From the NCBI GenBank assembly GCA_945859605.1, contig OX243824.1, positions 6,062,813-6,126,812 on the forward strand: DNA of 64,000 nt. Direction: 5' to 3'. Source of the DNA: Lumbricus rubellus. Its lineage: Eukaryota; Annelida; Clitellata; Crassiclitellata; Lumbricidae. A program made the translations under genes and the position numbers. The first letter of the stretch is position 1. Each line of letters begins with the position of its first letter. Positions 11,926-23,431 of this stretch are shown here, piece after piece. The notes beneath the pieces are model-generated. The model was not told the DNA's origin and did no database searches. It worked only from the letters and a program-made list of their open reading frames with translations.

Positions 11926-12234
11926 AATAATGAAATTTTAGTGCAAAATATTCAGTGAACTGAGCTCTGTAAATATTTTGTTGCTTATAGAGACTAATGG
12001 ATGTATTCTTGTAATTTTTTAGGTTTCATCTTTGGAAAAGAGTCCCACTGGCATATAGTGAGGCAAGTAGAACATTAATTATCATTCTTTGCTTTTTAAG
12101 CTAACCCATAAATAGCACATGCATTGTGCATGCATATAAAAAGACTGTGCGTAAACTGTCAAATCAACCTATTTTGCAATGATGATTGACAGACTCAGAT
12201 TTACTTGGAATTTTTACAATAATAATTTCTGCTG

Positions 12235-12716
12235 TTAATGGTTACTTTCACTTGCTCTGCAACAGTGCAGAGGCGTTCGTTGTCTGTGGTCGGTCCATGT
12301 GGACGGGCCAACAACCGAGAAGGCTCGACGCTGTCTGGTAGCAGAGCGGATTCGAGGTACCAACAACTCCCCATTGGCCGAAGAGCGTAAAGCTCGACGG
12401 GAGGCTATGTCAGAGACATAGATCAGATAAGTAGGACGGGGCACTACCAGTGAGACACCGCCAGACAAGTACTGCTATTCTGTACGAGATGCGCTGCGAG
12501 ACTGGAAGCCAGTGCAAGACATCACACATGTAAGCAGAGATCGGGCCAAATTTTGGAATATGACCAATAAACCGAGCAGCAGAGCGCATGACCCAGTCAA
12601 GATGCCCTATTAAGCTAGATGAGTGGCCAGCAAGAACTGAGCAGCAATGATCCATTCTGCTGGTTACAAAGGCGTGGACAAGGACCACAGCGGCATCATG
12701 AGATAGGGACCGCAAG
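12235..12716 (-). pseudogene. LINE reverse-transcriptase C-terminal remnant, - strand, copy 1
   Basis: Two overlapping - frames, 12410-12715 then 12235-12468, make one decayed protein. The first has HDAAVVLVHAFVTSRMDHCC, LIGHLDWVMRSAARFI and LHWLPVSQRISYRIAVLVWR, the thumb/connection pattern of CR1/L2/Nimb-like RTs. The second carries RRALRSSANGELLVP and RRAFSVVGPSTW. A frameshift near 12420-12460 joins them. The catalytic RT motifs are absent. Confidence 0.8.
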
Positions 12717-13063
12717 ACATTACGCTACTGGCAAAGCTGGTAATAGCAGCTTCGTGTTACTGCCACAGCAAAGCAGAGACCCGCTATTTAATAATTCACT
12801 ACGAGGCAGAGAGGCAATGCAGGGCATCCCACATATAATCATGTTTATTTAATTATCTTAAGGGGAGCATACAAAATAGCAAATTTACAGCTAAGTCTAA
12901 GATTGATCAGTTACATGTTATTTTGCATATATGATGATTTCACTCTTGTGATTTAAAAATTCTCAATTGATTTTGATCTAGGAGCTGCTGGAGTTACTGG
13001 CATCTGGTTGTTTCTGTGTCGATGAAATTGTAGCCTGTGCCAACACCAACAGCTCGTCTTTTG

Positions 13064-13170
13064 AAGGTGAAGATCAAATTTGTTTACCTTGGAAGATTAT
13101 GTGTCCCTTGTCTTGACCTGAATTAGACGTGCTGGAATTCCTTTAGATTCAGACTTAATTCAACTTCTTA
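13064..13170 (+). repeat. ~105-bp direct repeat, left member, copy 1
   Basis: GAAGATCAAATTTGTTTACC through TTTAGATTC..ACTTAA is almost identical to 14943-15047. The left member sits just before the foldback element at 13177. Confidence 0.85.
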
Positions 13171-13176
13171 CATGTA

Positions 13177-14353
13177 CAGGGTGCGCCAAAAAAAAGACCC
13201 CCCAAGGTTTTTTGCCATTATCTTGGCCAAAAATAAGAATATCGAAATGAAATTTTATAGTCTTATAGACAATTCATATTTACACATGATGGCCAAATTT
13301 CATAAAAATATTTCAAACAGAACAAAAGTTTTTCCATTTTTAGGGAGGTCACCCACCGTTTTTTGACCATTCAAAAACGAAACGCAACAAAAACGAGGTT
13401 TTTCGCCAATATCTTCACCAAAAGTAAGAATTTCAAAATGACATTTTACAGGCCTAAAGTCAATTCATATTTACACATGATGCCCAGATTTCATCAAAAT
13501 AGGTCATACACAACAAAAGTTATACCACTTTTAGTAAGACCACCCACCGTTTTTTGACGATTCAGAAACGAAACGCAACAAAAAGTAACAAAAACACGAT
13601 TTTATTAAGTCTCATGATCTCATCTCAAATAACTGTTGACAAATGAACTTGGTAGTGCTTCCCAACTTGTGTTCAATGTGCCCACCACATCTGCCAAAAC
13701 TTAATTTGAGTCTCTATGCAAAGTTCTTGATGGACATGTTGATTATCTGACAGATTCCTCATTATTTCTTATTTTAAGAATTTGATTGTCATCTTGCTAA
13801 GTGACTTCTCAGTGACGTGCAGCTACGCTGGTACCCTGTTTCTTTTTTAAATAGTAATAATAATGATCATCGGTCAATATCAAGGCTATTTGATAATAAT
13901 TATTTGAGATGAGACCTAATAAAATCGTGTTTTTGCTGCGTTACGTCTTTGAATTGTCAAAAATTGGGGGGTGGCCTCACTAAAAGTGGTGTAACTTTTG
14001 TTTTTTTGGAAATTTTTGATGAAATCGGACCATCATATGCAGATATGAATTGTCTTTAAGCCTGTAAAATTTCATTTCGATATTCTTACTTTTGACCAAG
14101 ATATTGGCCAGAATAATTAGATTGAATTTTTATTACTTTTTGTTGCGTCGCGTTTTTGAATCATCAAAAAACGGTGGGTGACCTCCCTAAAAGCGGCATA
14201 ATTTTTGTTCTGTTTGAAATATTTTTATGAAATCTGGCCATCAAGTGTAAATATGAATTGTCTTTAAGACAGTAAAATTTCATCTAAAAATTCTTACTTT
14301 TGGTTAAGATATTGGCAAAAATCTTAGGGGGGTCTTTTTTTTGGCGCACCCTG
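13177..14353. mobile_element. 1177-bp foldback element, Tc1/mariner-type ends, copy 1
   Basis: Perfect 27-bp terminal inverted repeats begin CAGGGTGCGCCAAAAAAAAG and are flanked by TA on both sides (13175-13176 and 14354-14355). The arms remain complementary, with divergence, for about 400 bp. Within the left arm a ~190-bp unit containing CACCCACCGTTTTTTGAC is tandemly duplicated (13198-13388, 13389-13600), and the right arm mirrors this. The ~300-bp centre is unrelated. No transposase is encoded. The two 64-codon frames are by-products of the duplicated arm unit. Confidence 0.85.
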
Positions 14354-14755
14354 TATGTAAAATTTCTGCCATAGATGTGCATTATTACTATGCTGTGACT
14401 AGTTTAATTTTAGACAAACTGTCCTCTAAGATAGAATTAAAGTAATTACCCTCTTTACTCCTGTAACACTTTCGAAACTGACCATAGAATTTTCTTTTGT
14501 GATCTCTTGCATCTGTTGAACATAAATTTGTGACTTCACTGCGAATAATTGCATTGAGTAATGGTAGCTGAATTGATTTTTAGTTCTCAGCCTATTTGTT
14601 CGTGCTTCCACTCAGACAGTCGCCTGTAGAGACCTTGAGCAAGTCGTTCGCTCACAATTGCTTAGTACAATCAGTTTTTTTATGATTGTGCATGCATTTC
14701 TGAATTTTGGGAACTGGGCAATATCAAGTAAACTAAAGTGCATCTTTAGTATGAA

Positions 14756-14944
14756 GTGTCATTTCGCATGCTTGTCCCCTCCTTTGTTACCAGCAGAGTT
14801 GGTCATTGCTGCTCGGTTCTGGCTGGTCACCCATCTGGCTTAATAGGGCGTCTTGACTGGGTCATTTGCTCTGCTGCTTGGCTTATTGGTCATATATCAA
14901 AATATGCCCTGATTTTTCCTTACATGCGTGATGTTTTTCACTGA
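14756..14944 (+). pseudogene. LINE RT C-terminal fragment, + strand, copy 1
   Basis: The short frame has PSFVTSRVGHCCSVLAGHPS and LIGRLDWVICSAAWLIGHIS, matching the - strand remnant at 12.2-12.7 kb. It ends at DVFH, where the second ~105-bp direct repeat begins. Confidence 0.65.
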
Positions 14945-15047
14945 AGATCAAATTTGTTTACCTTGGAAGCTTATGTGTCCCTTGTCTTGACCTGAATTAG
15001 ACGTGCTGGAATTCCTTTAGATTCCGACTTAACTCATCTTCTTTTTA
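14943..15047 (+). repeat. ~105-bp direct repeat, right member, copy 1
   Basis: Near-identical to 13064-13170, with differences such as GAAGCTT versus GAAGATT. It abuts the LINE fragment. Confidence 0.85.
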
Positions 15048-15099
15048 TATCAAAACGCATCTCCTAATCTCGACCTACATAATAGCAGCACTTATCTGG

Positions 15100-15335
15100 T
15101 AGTGTTCGATTAAATTGGACATCCATCGAGCTTTGCGCTCTTCGGCTATGGAGCAGCTCCTGCAGGGTTCCTTTCACTCTTTGGTCACATAGTGTTGAGC
15201 CTTCTCGGTTGTTAGTACCTCCACTGAAAATGGGTTCGGGCTGTGCCTACTACCTCAGAATAATTTGCCTGCTTTCTACCAGTTGCTAAAGACCTTTTTT
15301 CTTTGACCGTCTCTGGGCTAGGTGTAGCTCTGAGT
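15100..15335 (+). pseudogene. Heavily decayed LINE 3' end, copy 1
   Basis: CGAGCTTTGCGCTCTTCGGC, AGCCTTCTCGGTTGTTAGT and a TTTGACCGTCTCTGGGCTAG tail echo the ALRSS, AFSVV and 3'-UTR words of the better LINE tails. No frame is intact. Confidence 0.4.
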
Positions 15336-15570
15336 AGACTAAGCACATCGGTCAAATGCATGGGTCCATGATTTTGGAATTCACGTTCTGTAAGCATTGT
15401 AATATACCTAAAAATACCATGTTTGAAACAATTTAGGACTGCATTAAAGCATTATTGGACCTGGGGCTGCATGTACAATATTTATGCTGTGTGTTAAATT
15501 GGCTTTTTATTTTTATATCGAATCTCATCAGTTACATGTTAAGTTTTTCTCTTCTTTCTTAGGCGTAAAA

Positions 15571-15977
15571 AATGTTGTGTTTCCGGTAACCCGACCGACC
15601 CATTTTTACGGCCGCGACCCAAATATTTTTGTAAAAAATTTTCATAAAAGAAAATTTTCATAAAAATTTTTCTTTCAAAACAATTTTTTTTTAAATTTTA
15701 AAACTTAAAAAAACCCTTTTGTATTGACATAACAGAAAAGACGTCAACAAAATGAAATTAATAGGACTGTTTCTAAAGCAGTTTTAGGTGCAGACAGTCG
15801 GGGAAATAGGCAGTTTATACTTGCTTAGAACGAGTACTTTGTTGCAGCGTGCAAAAAAGACTAGTGGGGTATAATTTTTCGGATAGTCACTTCATAAAAA
15901 TATTTGACCAAAATAAAAATAATTTCCGACCTACCTACCCAATTTTTTTTAGCTCTGTTACCGGAAACACAACATTT
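15571..15977. mobile_element. ~0.4-kb element with ~20-bp TIRs, copy 1
   Basis: AATGTTGTGTTTCCGGTAAC at 15571-15590 is the exact inverse of GTTACCGGAAACACAACATT at 15957-15976. The inside is A/T-rich with no coding capacity. The flanks share TAGGC/TTTAGGCC words but I could not fix a target duplication, so the superfamily is open. Confidence 0.7.
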
Positions 15978-16873
15978 GTTTAGGCCTTACTTGTCTGGCA
16001 CTGTGTATATAGCAGTATCCAAATATCGTGAGGCCATCAGAAATAATTCCATGGGAAAGAAGACAACCCTTGACTTAGCAGGTTTATAAGCCCTTTGGGG
16101 TTGTACCTATGACATCTACATCAGAGAACTCTATTGTAAATGTGTTGTCATTGCATATATTTTGTTGCTTTTTGTTTGTCATTTAATAAATTACTTCAAT
16201 CAATAGGGCTGTAAATTTCTACCTAGGTAATTTTAGCATGACTCCTTTATGGCATGCGCACTTTTGTCAAGCACCCTCGAAATGGGTTGTCAAAGACACT
16301 ATGTGTGAGGTCTATTGTCACATTATAATTAAAAATTGTATTCATTCTTTTTTGTGATACTATTAAAAATAAAATTCTGGGTTCTTGTTTTCAGATGTTC
16401 CTGCAGTCATCGATCTGTAACAAAGTAACAGGTCTCATGGAAAGCAGATTTGCAGCATTCCCCAAAATTCTGCATCAATGGACATTGTAGTCTAGCAGGA
16501 ACTAGAAACTTGATAGGAGATGTAGCATTTTAAGTTTTTTAGTGATCAGAGATAGAGAACGTGCAAAAATCTGAATATAAATTATTATTAATTGTTATGT
16601 CCCATTTGAACAATATGAAGATTGCTGCTTTATCCTGTTCTAAAAGTGTACAATTTGCTGAACATCGCCTCTATTATTATTCATGGCAATTGTCATAATC
16701 TGCTTTGATAATTAATATAAATTTTCACTTTTATAATTTTTTGGCTAAAAGGTGATTTTTAGCGTGATTGGTACTGACCATTATGTTCCATTAAAGGCCA
16801 TTGTTGCTGTTATTGTGCTATTGTACTGGCTTACTTTCTCACAAAGGGTCACTTACCGAATATCTTTCTTGGT
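15978..16873. other. AT-rich spacer, copy 1
   Basis: I see no supported gene. The stretch is T/A-rich and reads like intergenic or intronic DNA. Confidence 0.3.
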
Positions 16874-17190
16874 TTGGCGCTGTCTCGCGGGTGTGGCCCC
16901 TGTTTATTTGCAGGAGCTCTGTTGAGTGTCCAGCGCCGTGGCTCCCTCCGCTCTTCTAAGCAGGCTGAGCTTCTTGTCCCCTGGTCACGCACTTCTATTG
17001 TGCAGCGCCGTGCCTTTTCTGTTGTTGGCCCTGCAATCTGGAATGTGCTCCCTGTGGAACTACGCCTTTGAGACTGCGTTCTACTCTGCTCTTAAGACTG
17101 TTCTCTTTAGCCGTGGTTGGGTCGGGAGCGCTTCTGGGTAGATATTCTTAAAGAGGCGCTATATAAATGTCTGAAATGAATGAATGAATT
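16874..17190 (+). pseudogene. LINE 3' end remnant, + strand, copy 1
   Basis: The frame has RRGSLRSSKQAELLVPWSRT and QRRAFSVVGPAIWNVLPVEL, the LINE C-terminal signature, and breaks by frameshift at ETAFYSALKTVLFSRGW. The 3' end CTTAAAGAGGCGCTATATAA followed by (ATGA)n is the characteristic terminus of this family here. Confidence 0.75.
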
Positions 17191-17990
17191 GCTACTGCTA
17201 TTGCTAATCGTATGACTGAAAAAAATGCTGGAAATTGTACTAGTGTCATTGTTATTAGTATTGTGATTACTAGTTATCAATTTTTACTAATTGTAGGATT
17301 ACTGTTATTTGCATTAGTTACTATTGTTAATACTGCTACTATAACTATCACCAGTACTGTTATGATGTTAGTATAAAAAGGCATTCCTATTATGTAATAA
17401 CATTGCAGACTTTCAAACTAATGTTCGTTTCATATGAACTATTGAGTTCTCTAAATCCTCTTGCTTGACTTTTTGCTAGTGTAGGACTGATGCCGATCTT
17501 AAGAGTTTGTTTTACTGCTATACTCTCATTCTATGTTTAATCTAATAATCTGCATGCTTAGATCTCAGCAATTGTGACTATCCAATGTAAGCAATTGCAT
17601 ACTGGAAATCAGGGCCCATCCCTGTTTAAACTATTGCTCTTTTACGGCTTCGTTTATACTTGATGATTGTTTGATTGGTAATGTTGTTATGAGTTCAAAT
17701 GTAATAAACTCGTTGACTTTCACAAATTTTGATGCTGAAGATTGCATTAGTAAAGTTTATCATTGAGTTTTCCTGTTCTAGTATAATACTGGATTGAATG
17801 GTTTACTTTAATTACTACTGAGGGCAATGTCAAGGTTCATTGTATAGACTCTTCAAGAGTCCATGAAGTAGCACTGAAGATTATTTTATGGTAACCTAGG
17901 CAGCTTTCTTCAAAGCACTTTGCTTCACCATGAGGAAACCTTGAGAACTTTTTCAAGTAACGTTACCTTTCCATGTACAATGTAGAAACC
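17191..17990. other. AT-rich spacer, copy 1
   Basis: Composition is dominated by TTACTATTG/ATTAGT words. I see no gene. Confidence 0.3.
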
Positions 17991-18009
17991 TCTCCTTTTA
18001 GAAACCTTG

Positions 18010-18300
18010 AGCAGTAAGCTATAAAGTAAGCACTGCAAGTTGCTATAAAGTAAGCTATAAAGTAAGCTCTGCAAGTTGCTATAAAGTAAGCTATAAAGTA
18101 AGCTCTGCAAGTTGCTATAAAGTAAGCCTAAAGTAAGCTCTGCAAGTTGCTATAAAGTAAGCTATAAAGTAAGCTCTGCAAGTTGCTATAAAGTAAGCTA
18201 TAAAGTAAGCTCTGCAAGTTGCTATAAAGTAAGCTATAAAGTAAGCTCTGCAAGTTGCTATAAAGTAAGCTACATACTCAGTGAAGTAAGCTCTGCAACT
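18010..18300 (+). repeat. 36-bp repeat array built from 12-mers, copy 1
   Basis: The unit is GCTCTGCAAGTT followed by two copies of GCTATAAAGTAA, giving 36 bp. It repeats about seven times with one 3-bp loss near 18127. There are no spacers, so it is not a CRISPR. Confidence 0.9.
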
Positions 18301-18479
18301 TACCACATGGTTACCTAACTATCCACCTGTTGGACAAACCTAAAGTAACCTTGACCTTACCTTGAAGTAAGGTAGAGAGCTTACTTTCAAAGTAAGCTGT
18401 GGAGCTTACTACTAGACATGGCTTAAACTATCCACCCAGTGGACAAGCCGAAGTAAGCTTAAGCTTACCATATAACATA

Positions 18480-18560
18480 CTTCGCATTTAGAGTGTAGGC
18501 CTACATGCATACATGCAAACATGCATACATACATGCATACATGCATACATGCATGCATAA
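18480..18560. repeat. (ACATGCAT)n microsatellite, copy 1
   Basis: A short run of CATACATGCATACATGCATG words. Confidence 0.8.
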
Positions 18561-18690
18561 TTTTTAGGTAATGTTATCATAGACCGGGGGGGGATAATGT
18601 CCTACCCCGGGGGGATAATGTCCGGGAGCTTTTGTCCGGGGGGATAATGTCCGGGAGGATAATGTCCGGGGGGAATAATGTCCGTTTCCC
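18557..18690 (+). mobile_element. One arm of a foldback element with ~15-bp repeats, copy 1
   Basis: Tandem GGGGGGATAATGTCC units end in AATAATGTCCGTTTCCC. The same terminus, ATAATGTCCGTTCCCC, closes the complete element at 33011-33522. The inner junction TTTTTAGGTAAT..TAGAC also matches the inverse of the inner junction at 33115-33135. Only one arm is present here. Confidence 0.7.
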
Positions 18691-18805
18691 ATATAGATTA
18701 TATACTGTATACTGTAAAGAAACTACAAATGCATTCAACAAAACAAAACTGCGTTACAGCTCACACTCATGGGAGTGACAAATGGGAAGAACACCAATCT
18801 TCCGG

Positions 18806-18870
18806 AGGTTTCCTACCCCGGGGTTGTCCGGGGTTTTTGTCCGGGGTTTTTGTCCGGAGTGTTAATGTCC
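18806..18870 (+). repeat. Degenerate ~13-bp GTCCGGGGTTTTT array, copy 1
   Basis: Several GTCCGGGGTTTTT units, ending in GTTAATGTCCATTCC, resemble a decayed version of the 15-bp array just upstream. Confidence 0.6.
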
Positions 18871-19089
18871 ATTCCTCAATCCTCCACGTCATGACGGCAT
18901 GTCGTTTAAAAGCAAATTACTTCTGCTGCGTATTACTTGTAATGCGCTATCTTTCCATCGAATGACGGGATGTATGCAAGATGATTGCACACCTTTTTAA
19001 AGGACGTCATTTGCTTATAAGAATAAAATCAGAGCAGCGTTCATGTATTTAACTTATGGTAATCCTCTCCTTTGCTCTCATCCCTCAGT

Positions 19090-19380
19090 CGAACGTTGAG
19101 AGAGTGACAATCTCAGAAAATCTTAGCAGTCACTCTTCAAGACAACTTGCGAGTTTCTCAACATGTCGACGAGATCCTATAAGCTCGTGTGCCAGTTCCC
19201 TCTATATGCGCTGAGCATGCTAAAGTCCCATGGTCTGCCCTACAAGGCCATGCATACGGCTACTGAGGCTACCACTGTAGCTCACCTCATGTATGCATTG
19301 CCAGCGTGGTGGGAGCTCACTGTGTATCGGCGAAAGACAAGCACAGAAGGGAGCGATTGCTGCGTCGTGCGAACGGGATA
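19090..19380 (+). pseudogene. Non-LTR retrotransposon RT remnant, copy 1
   Basis: In one frame ILAVTLQDNLRVSQHVDEIL is readable. After a frameshift near 19205 the sequence continues LYALSMLKSHGLPYKAM, TEATTVAHLMYALPAWW. This is the 'gHi..i..kc...LyaLr.LrsHGl' pattern C-terminal to the RT catalytic core of many LINEs. Several frameshifts make it a fossil. The copy at 30596-30886 is identical. Confidence 0.75.
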
Positions 19381-19416
19381 ATTGTAATTGTAATTATAAT
19401 TTGATAATACCTGCCC

Positions 19417-19616
19417 NNNNNNNNNNNNNNNNNNNNNNNNNNNNNNNNNNNNNNNNNNNNNNNNNNNNNNNNNNNNNNNNNNNNNNNNNNNNNNNNNNNN
19501 NNNNNNNNNNNNNNNNNNNNNNNNNNNNNNNNNNNNNNNNNNNNNNNNNNNNNNNNNNNNNNNNNNNNNNNNNNNNNNNNNNNNNNNNNNNNNNNNNNNN
19601 NNNNNNNNNNNNNNNN
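19417..19616. other. 200-N assembly gap
   Basis: Exactly 200 undetermined bases. The left flank equals sequence ending at 30922, and the right flank equals sequence starting at 8111. Confidence 1.
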
Positions 19617-19717
19617 TATGTATGTATGTATGTATGTATGTATGTATGTATGTATGTATGTATGTATGTATGTATGTATGTATGTATGTATGTATGTATG
19701 TATGTATGTATGTATGT

Positions 19718-22356
19718 AGAGGAGGAGGACGATAAGGAGGCGGACGAGGACTAAGAGGAATAGCACGAGAAGGACGAGGCCGAGAACGAGAAGGACCAGG
19801 ACAAAAAACGAGGACAAGGTGGACGACGAGGAGGACGAAGAGGAGGAGGACGAGGGCGAGGAAGACGAAGACTAGGTGGATAAGGACAACGAGGACGAGG
19901 ACGAGGACGAAGAGGACAAAGAGGTCGAGGAGGACGACGAAGAGGACGGAGGACTAGCACGAGGAGGACGAAGAGGAGGAGGACGATAAGGAGGCGGACG
20001 AGGACTAAGAGGACTAGCACGCGGAGGACGAGGCCGAGAACGAGGAGGACCAGGACAAAGAGGACGAGGACAAGGTGGACGACGAGGAGGACGAAGAGGA
20101 GGAGGAAGAGGAGGACGAGGGCGAGGAAGACGAAGACTAGGTGGATAAGGACAAGGAGGACGAGGACGAGGACGAAGAGGACAAAGAGGTCGAGGAGGAC
20201 GACGAAGAGGACTAGCACCAGGAGGACGAAGAGGAGGAGGACGATAAGGAGGCGGACGAGGACTAAGAGGACTAGCACGCGGAGGACGAGGCCGAGAACG
20301 AGGAGGACCAGGACAAAGAGGACGAGGACAAGGTGGACGATGAGGTGTACGAAGAGGAGGAGGACGAGGACGAGGAAGACGGGGTCGAGGAGGACGAGGA
20401 GGAGGACTAGCACGAGGAGGACGAAGAGGAGGAGGACGATAAGGAGGCGGACGAGGACTAAGAGGACTAGCACGAGGAGGACGAGGCCGAGAACGAGGAA
20501 AACCAGGACAAAGAGGACGAGGACAATGTGGACGAGGAGGAGTACGAAGAAGAGGAGGACGAGGACGAGAAAGACGAGGTCGAGGAGGACGAGGAGGAGG
20601 TCTAGCACGAGGAGGACGAAGAGGAGGAGGACGATAAGGAGGCGGACGAAAACTAAGAGGACTAGCACGCTGAGGACGAGGCCGAGAACGAGAGGGACCA
20701 GGACAAAGAGGACGAGGACAAGGTGGACGATGAGGAGGACGAAGAGGAGGAGGACGAGGACGACGAGGTCGAGGAGGACGAGGAGGAGGACTAGCACGAG
20801 AAGGACGAAGAGGAGGACGACGATAAGGATGCGGACGAGGACTAAGAGGACTAGCACGAAGAGGACGAGGCCGAGAACGAGGAGGACCAGGACAAAAAGG
20901 ACGAGGACAATGTGGACGAAGAGGAGTACGAAGAAGAGGAGGACGAGGACGAGGAAGACGAGGTCGAGGAGGACGAGGAGGTGGACTAGCACGAGGACGA
21001 AGAGGAGGAGGACGATAAGGAGGCGGGCGTGGACTAAGAGGAATAACACGAGAAGAACGAGGCCGAGAACGAGGAGGACCAGGACAAAAAAACGAGGACA
21101 AGGTGGACGAGGAGGACGAAGAGGAGGAGGACGAGGGCGAGAAAGACGAAGACTAGGTGGATAAGGACAAGGAGGACGAGGACGAGAACGAAGAGGACAA
21201 AGAGGTCGACGACGACGAAGAAGAAGACTAGCACCAGGAGGACGAAGAGGAGGAGGACGATAAGGAGGCGGACGAGGACTAAGAGGACTAGCACGAGGAG
21301 GACGAGGCCGAAAACGAGGAGGACCAGGACATAGAAGACGAGGACAAGGTGGACGAGGAGGAGGAAGAAGAGGAGGAGGATGAAGGCGAGGAAGACGAAG
21401 ACGAGCATGATGAGGACGAGGAGGAGGACGAGGAAAACCAGGTCCAGAAGGACCAGGACAAAGAAGACGAGGACAATGTGGACGAGGAGGAGTACGAAGA
21501 GGAGGAGGACGAGGACGAGGAAGACGAGGTCGAGGAGGACGAGGAGGAGGACTAGCACGAGGAGGACGAAGAGGAGGAGGACGATAAGGAGGCGGACGAG
21601 GACTAAGAGGAATAGCACGAGAAGGACGAGGCCGAGAACGAGAAGGACCAGGACAAAAAACGAGGACAAGGTGGACGATGAGGAGGACGAAGAGGAGGAG
21701 GACGAGGGCGAGGAAGACGAAGACTAGGTGGATAAGGACAAGGAGGACGAGGACGAGGACAAAGAGGACAAAGAGGTCGAGGAGGACGACGAAGAGGACT
21801 AGCACCAGGAAGACGAAGAGGAGGAGGACGATAAGGAGGCGGATGAGGACTAAGAGGACTAGCACGAGGAGGACGAGGCCGAGAACGAGGAGGACCAGGA
21901 CAAAGAGGACGAGGACAAGGTGGACGATGAGGAGGACGAAGAGGAGGAGGATGAAGGCGAAGAAGACGAAGACGAGCATGATGAGGACGAGGAGGAGGAC
22001 GAGGAAAACCAGGTCCAGAAGGACCAGGACAAAGAGGACGAGGACAATGTGGACGAGGAGGAGTACGAAGAGGAGGAGGACGAGGACGAGGAAGACGAGG
22101 TCGAGGAGGACGAGGAGGACGAGATGGAGGACGAGGAAAACCAGGTCCAGGAGGACCAGGAGGACGAGATGGAGGACGAGGAGGGAGGAGGAGGAGGTCG
22201 AGGATGAAAAGAACGAGGAGGGCGAGACCGCTGAGGAGGACGAGAAACAGAAGAGTGGAGGATGAGGACGAGGACGAGGAGACGAGGAGGAGGAGGACGA
22301 AGAGAAGGAGGAAGAGGCCGAAAAAAAGGAATAGGAGAACGAGGAGGAGGAGTAAG
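19718..22356 (+). repeat. GA-rich higher-order minisatellite, copy 2
   Basis: Same array as 8212-10850, including the mixed ~192/~250-bp spacing. The two substitutions seen between the blocks (20741 and 21384) fall here. Confidence 0.9.
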
Positions 22357-23085
22357 AGGTTATGTAAAGATTATAAAAAAATTAATTAAAAATTAGTTAT
22401 AATTCGTGTGATATATTTATAATTCAAGGTAAAGTTAGTTGCTCAAGAGTACGCATGGCGTAGTTTTCATAAAGCATCTAATGCTTCGCCAGGTGGAGTG
22501 CTTATAATTTTATGCATGTTTCTGGATAAGTGTCTAATTCCACGGCTTTTCATGGTCAGCATTGCGCCGCATGCGCTTCGTGTCAATGTCCACTAAACAT
22601 TGGGTCTCCAAGTATAGGGTGGAAGGATAACACGCACACGTGGTTTTACACACCCCTTCTCCACTCACATATTTAACAGTGTACGTTCAACAGTATGGGG
22701 CCCCTTGTATTGACATAAAGGCTGCCAAATCCTGGCTGAATCAGAAGCGCATTCCATTGGTGTAGCCGCGACATGGTAGCAGTTACAGACTTGAATATTA
22801 TTGAGAATGTGGGCAGCAGAAGATCTCTGCCCATAAATGGCACTCTTGAGGCTCACTTTCAAGATCAACTGCATAAATGCTGAGTTGGTGCTTTAAATAA
22901 CACATGAGTTCTGCCAAAAACTGGCCCAATCGATGCCGTAGCTCATATTAAAAGTGCTATCAGAACAGGGGTTATCACTGCAAATCCTGAACCTCGGAGT
23001 TTTTTTATTGTTGTGACATGACATGGCTACAGACAGTGAAAACCATGGAAATAATTTTTTAATTTGGGCCCTATCATTGTGTCAG

Positions 23086-23431
23086 TGTCAATCTTACTGA
23101 ATTGATGCCCTTGTCTCTCGCTGTATCCTTGGTTGTGCCCCATCTTACCTGCGCGTTCTCTGTCGCCCAGTCTCTGACATTGAAGCGCGTCGGGCCCTTC
23201 GCTCTGCTGCAATGGAACAACTGTTTGTTCCACGGGCTCGCTTAGCTACCAGACAGCGCCGAGCTTTCTCGGTTGTAGGGCCGTAAATCTGGAATGTCCT
23301 CCCCCCTAACCTCCATCTCCACCTGACCAGTCAATCTTTATTACTTAAGTCCCTTAAATCTTTTTTCTATAGCCGTGGCTGGGCTGGGGGCGCCTCTGAA
23401 TAGTTTCTTGAAGTGGCGCTGTATAGATTCT
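23086..23431 (+). pseudogene. LINE 3' end remnant, copy 2
   Basis: Duplicate of 11580-11925. Confidence 0.65.

Larger units (their letters stand above)
8111..19416 (+). repeat. 11.3-kb duplicated block, copy 1 (left of gap)
   Basis: Every element in this block recurs at +11,506 bp (19617-30922) in the same order and orientation. Comparing the two copies by eye I found two substitutions, A9235/G20741 and G9878/A21384, both inside the GA array. The block stops exactly where the run of N begins. Confidence 0.95.

Noticed and set aside
13172..13557. Two similar 64-codon frames
   Set aside because: They are by-products of the duplicated arm unit of the foldback transposon.
18010..18300. Regular 36-bp repeats suggesting a CRISPR-like array
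   Set aside because: The repeats are contiguous with no unique spacers, and the context is eukaryotic.
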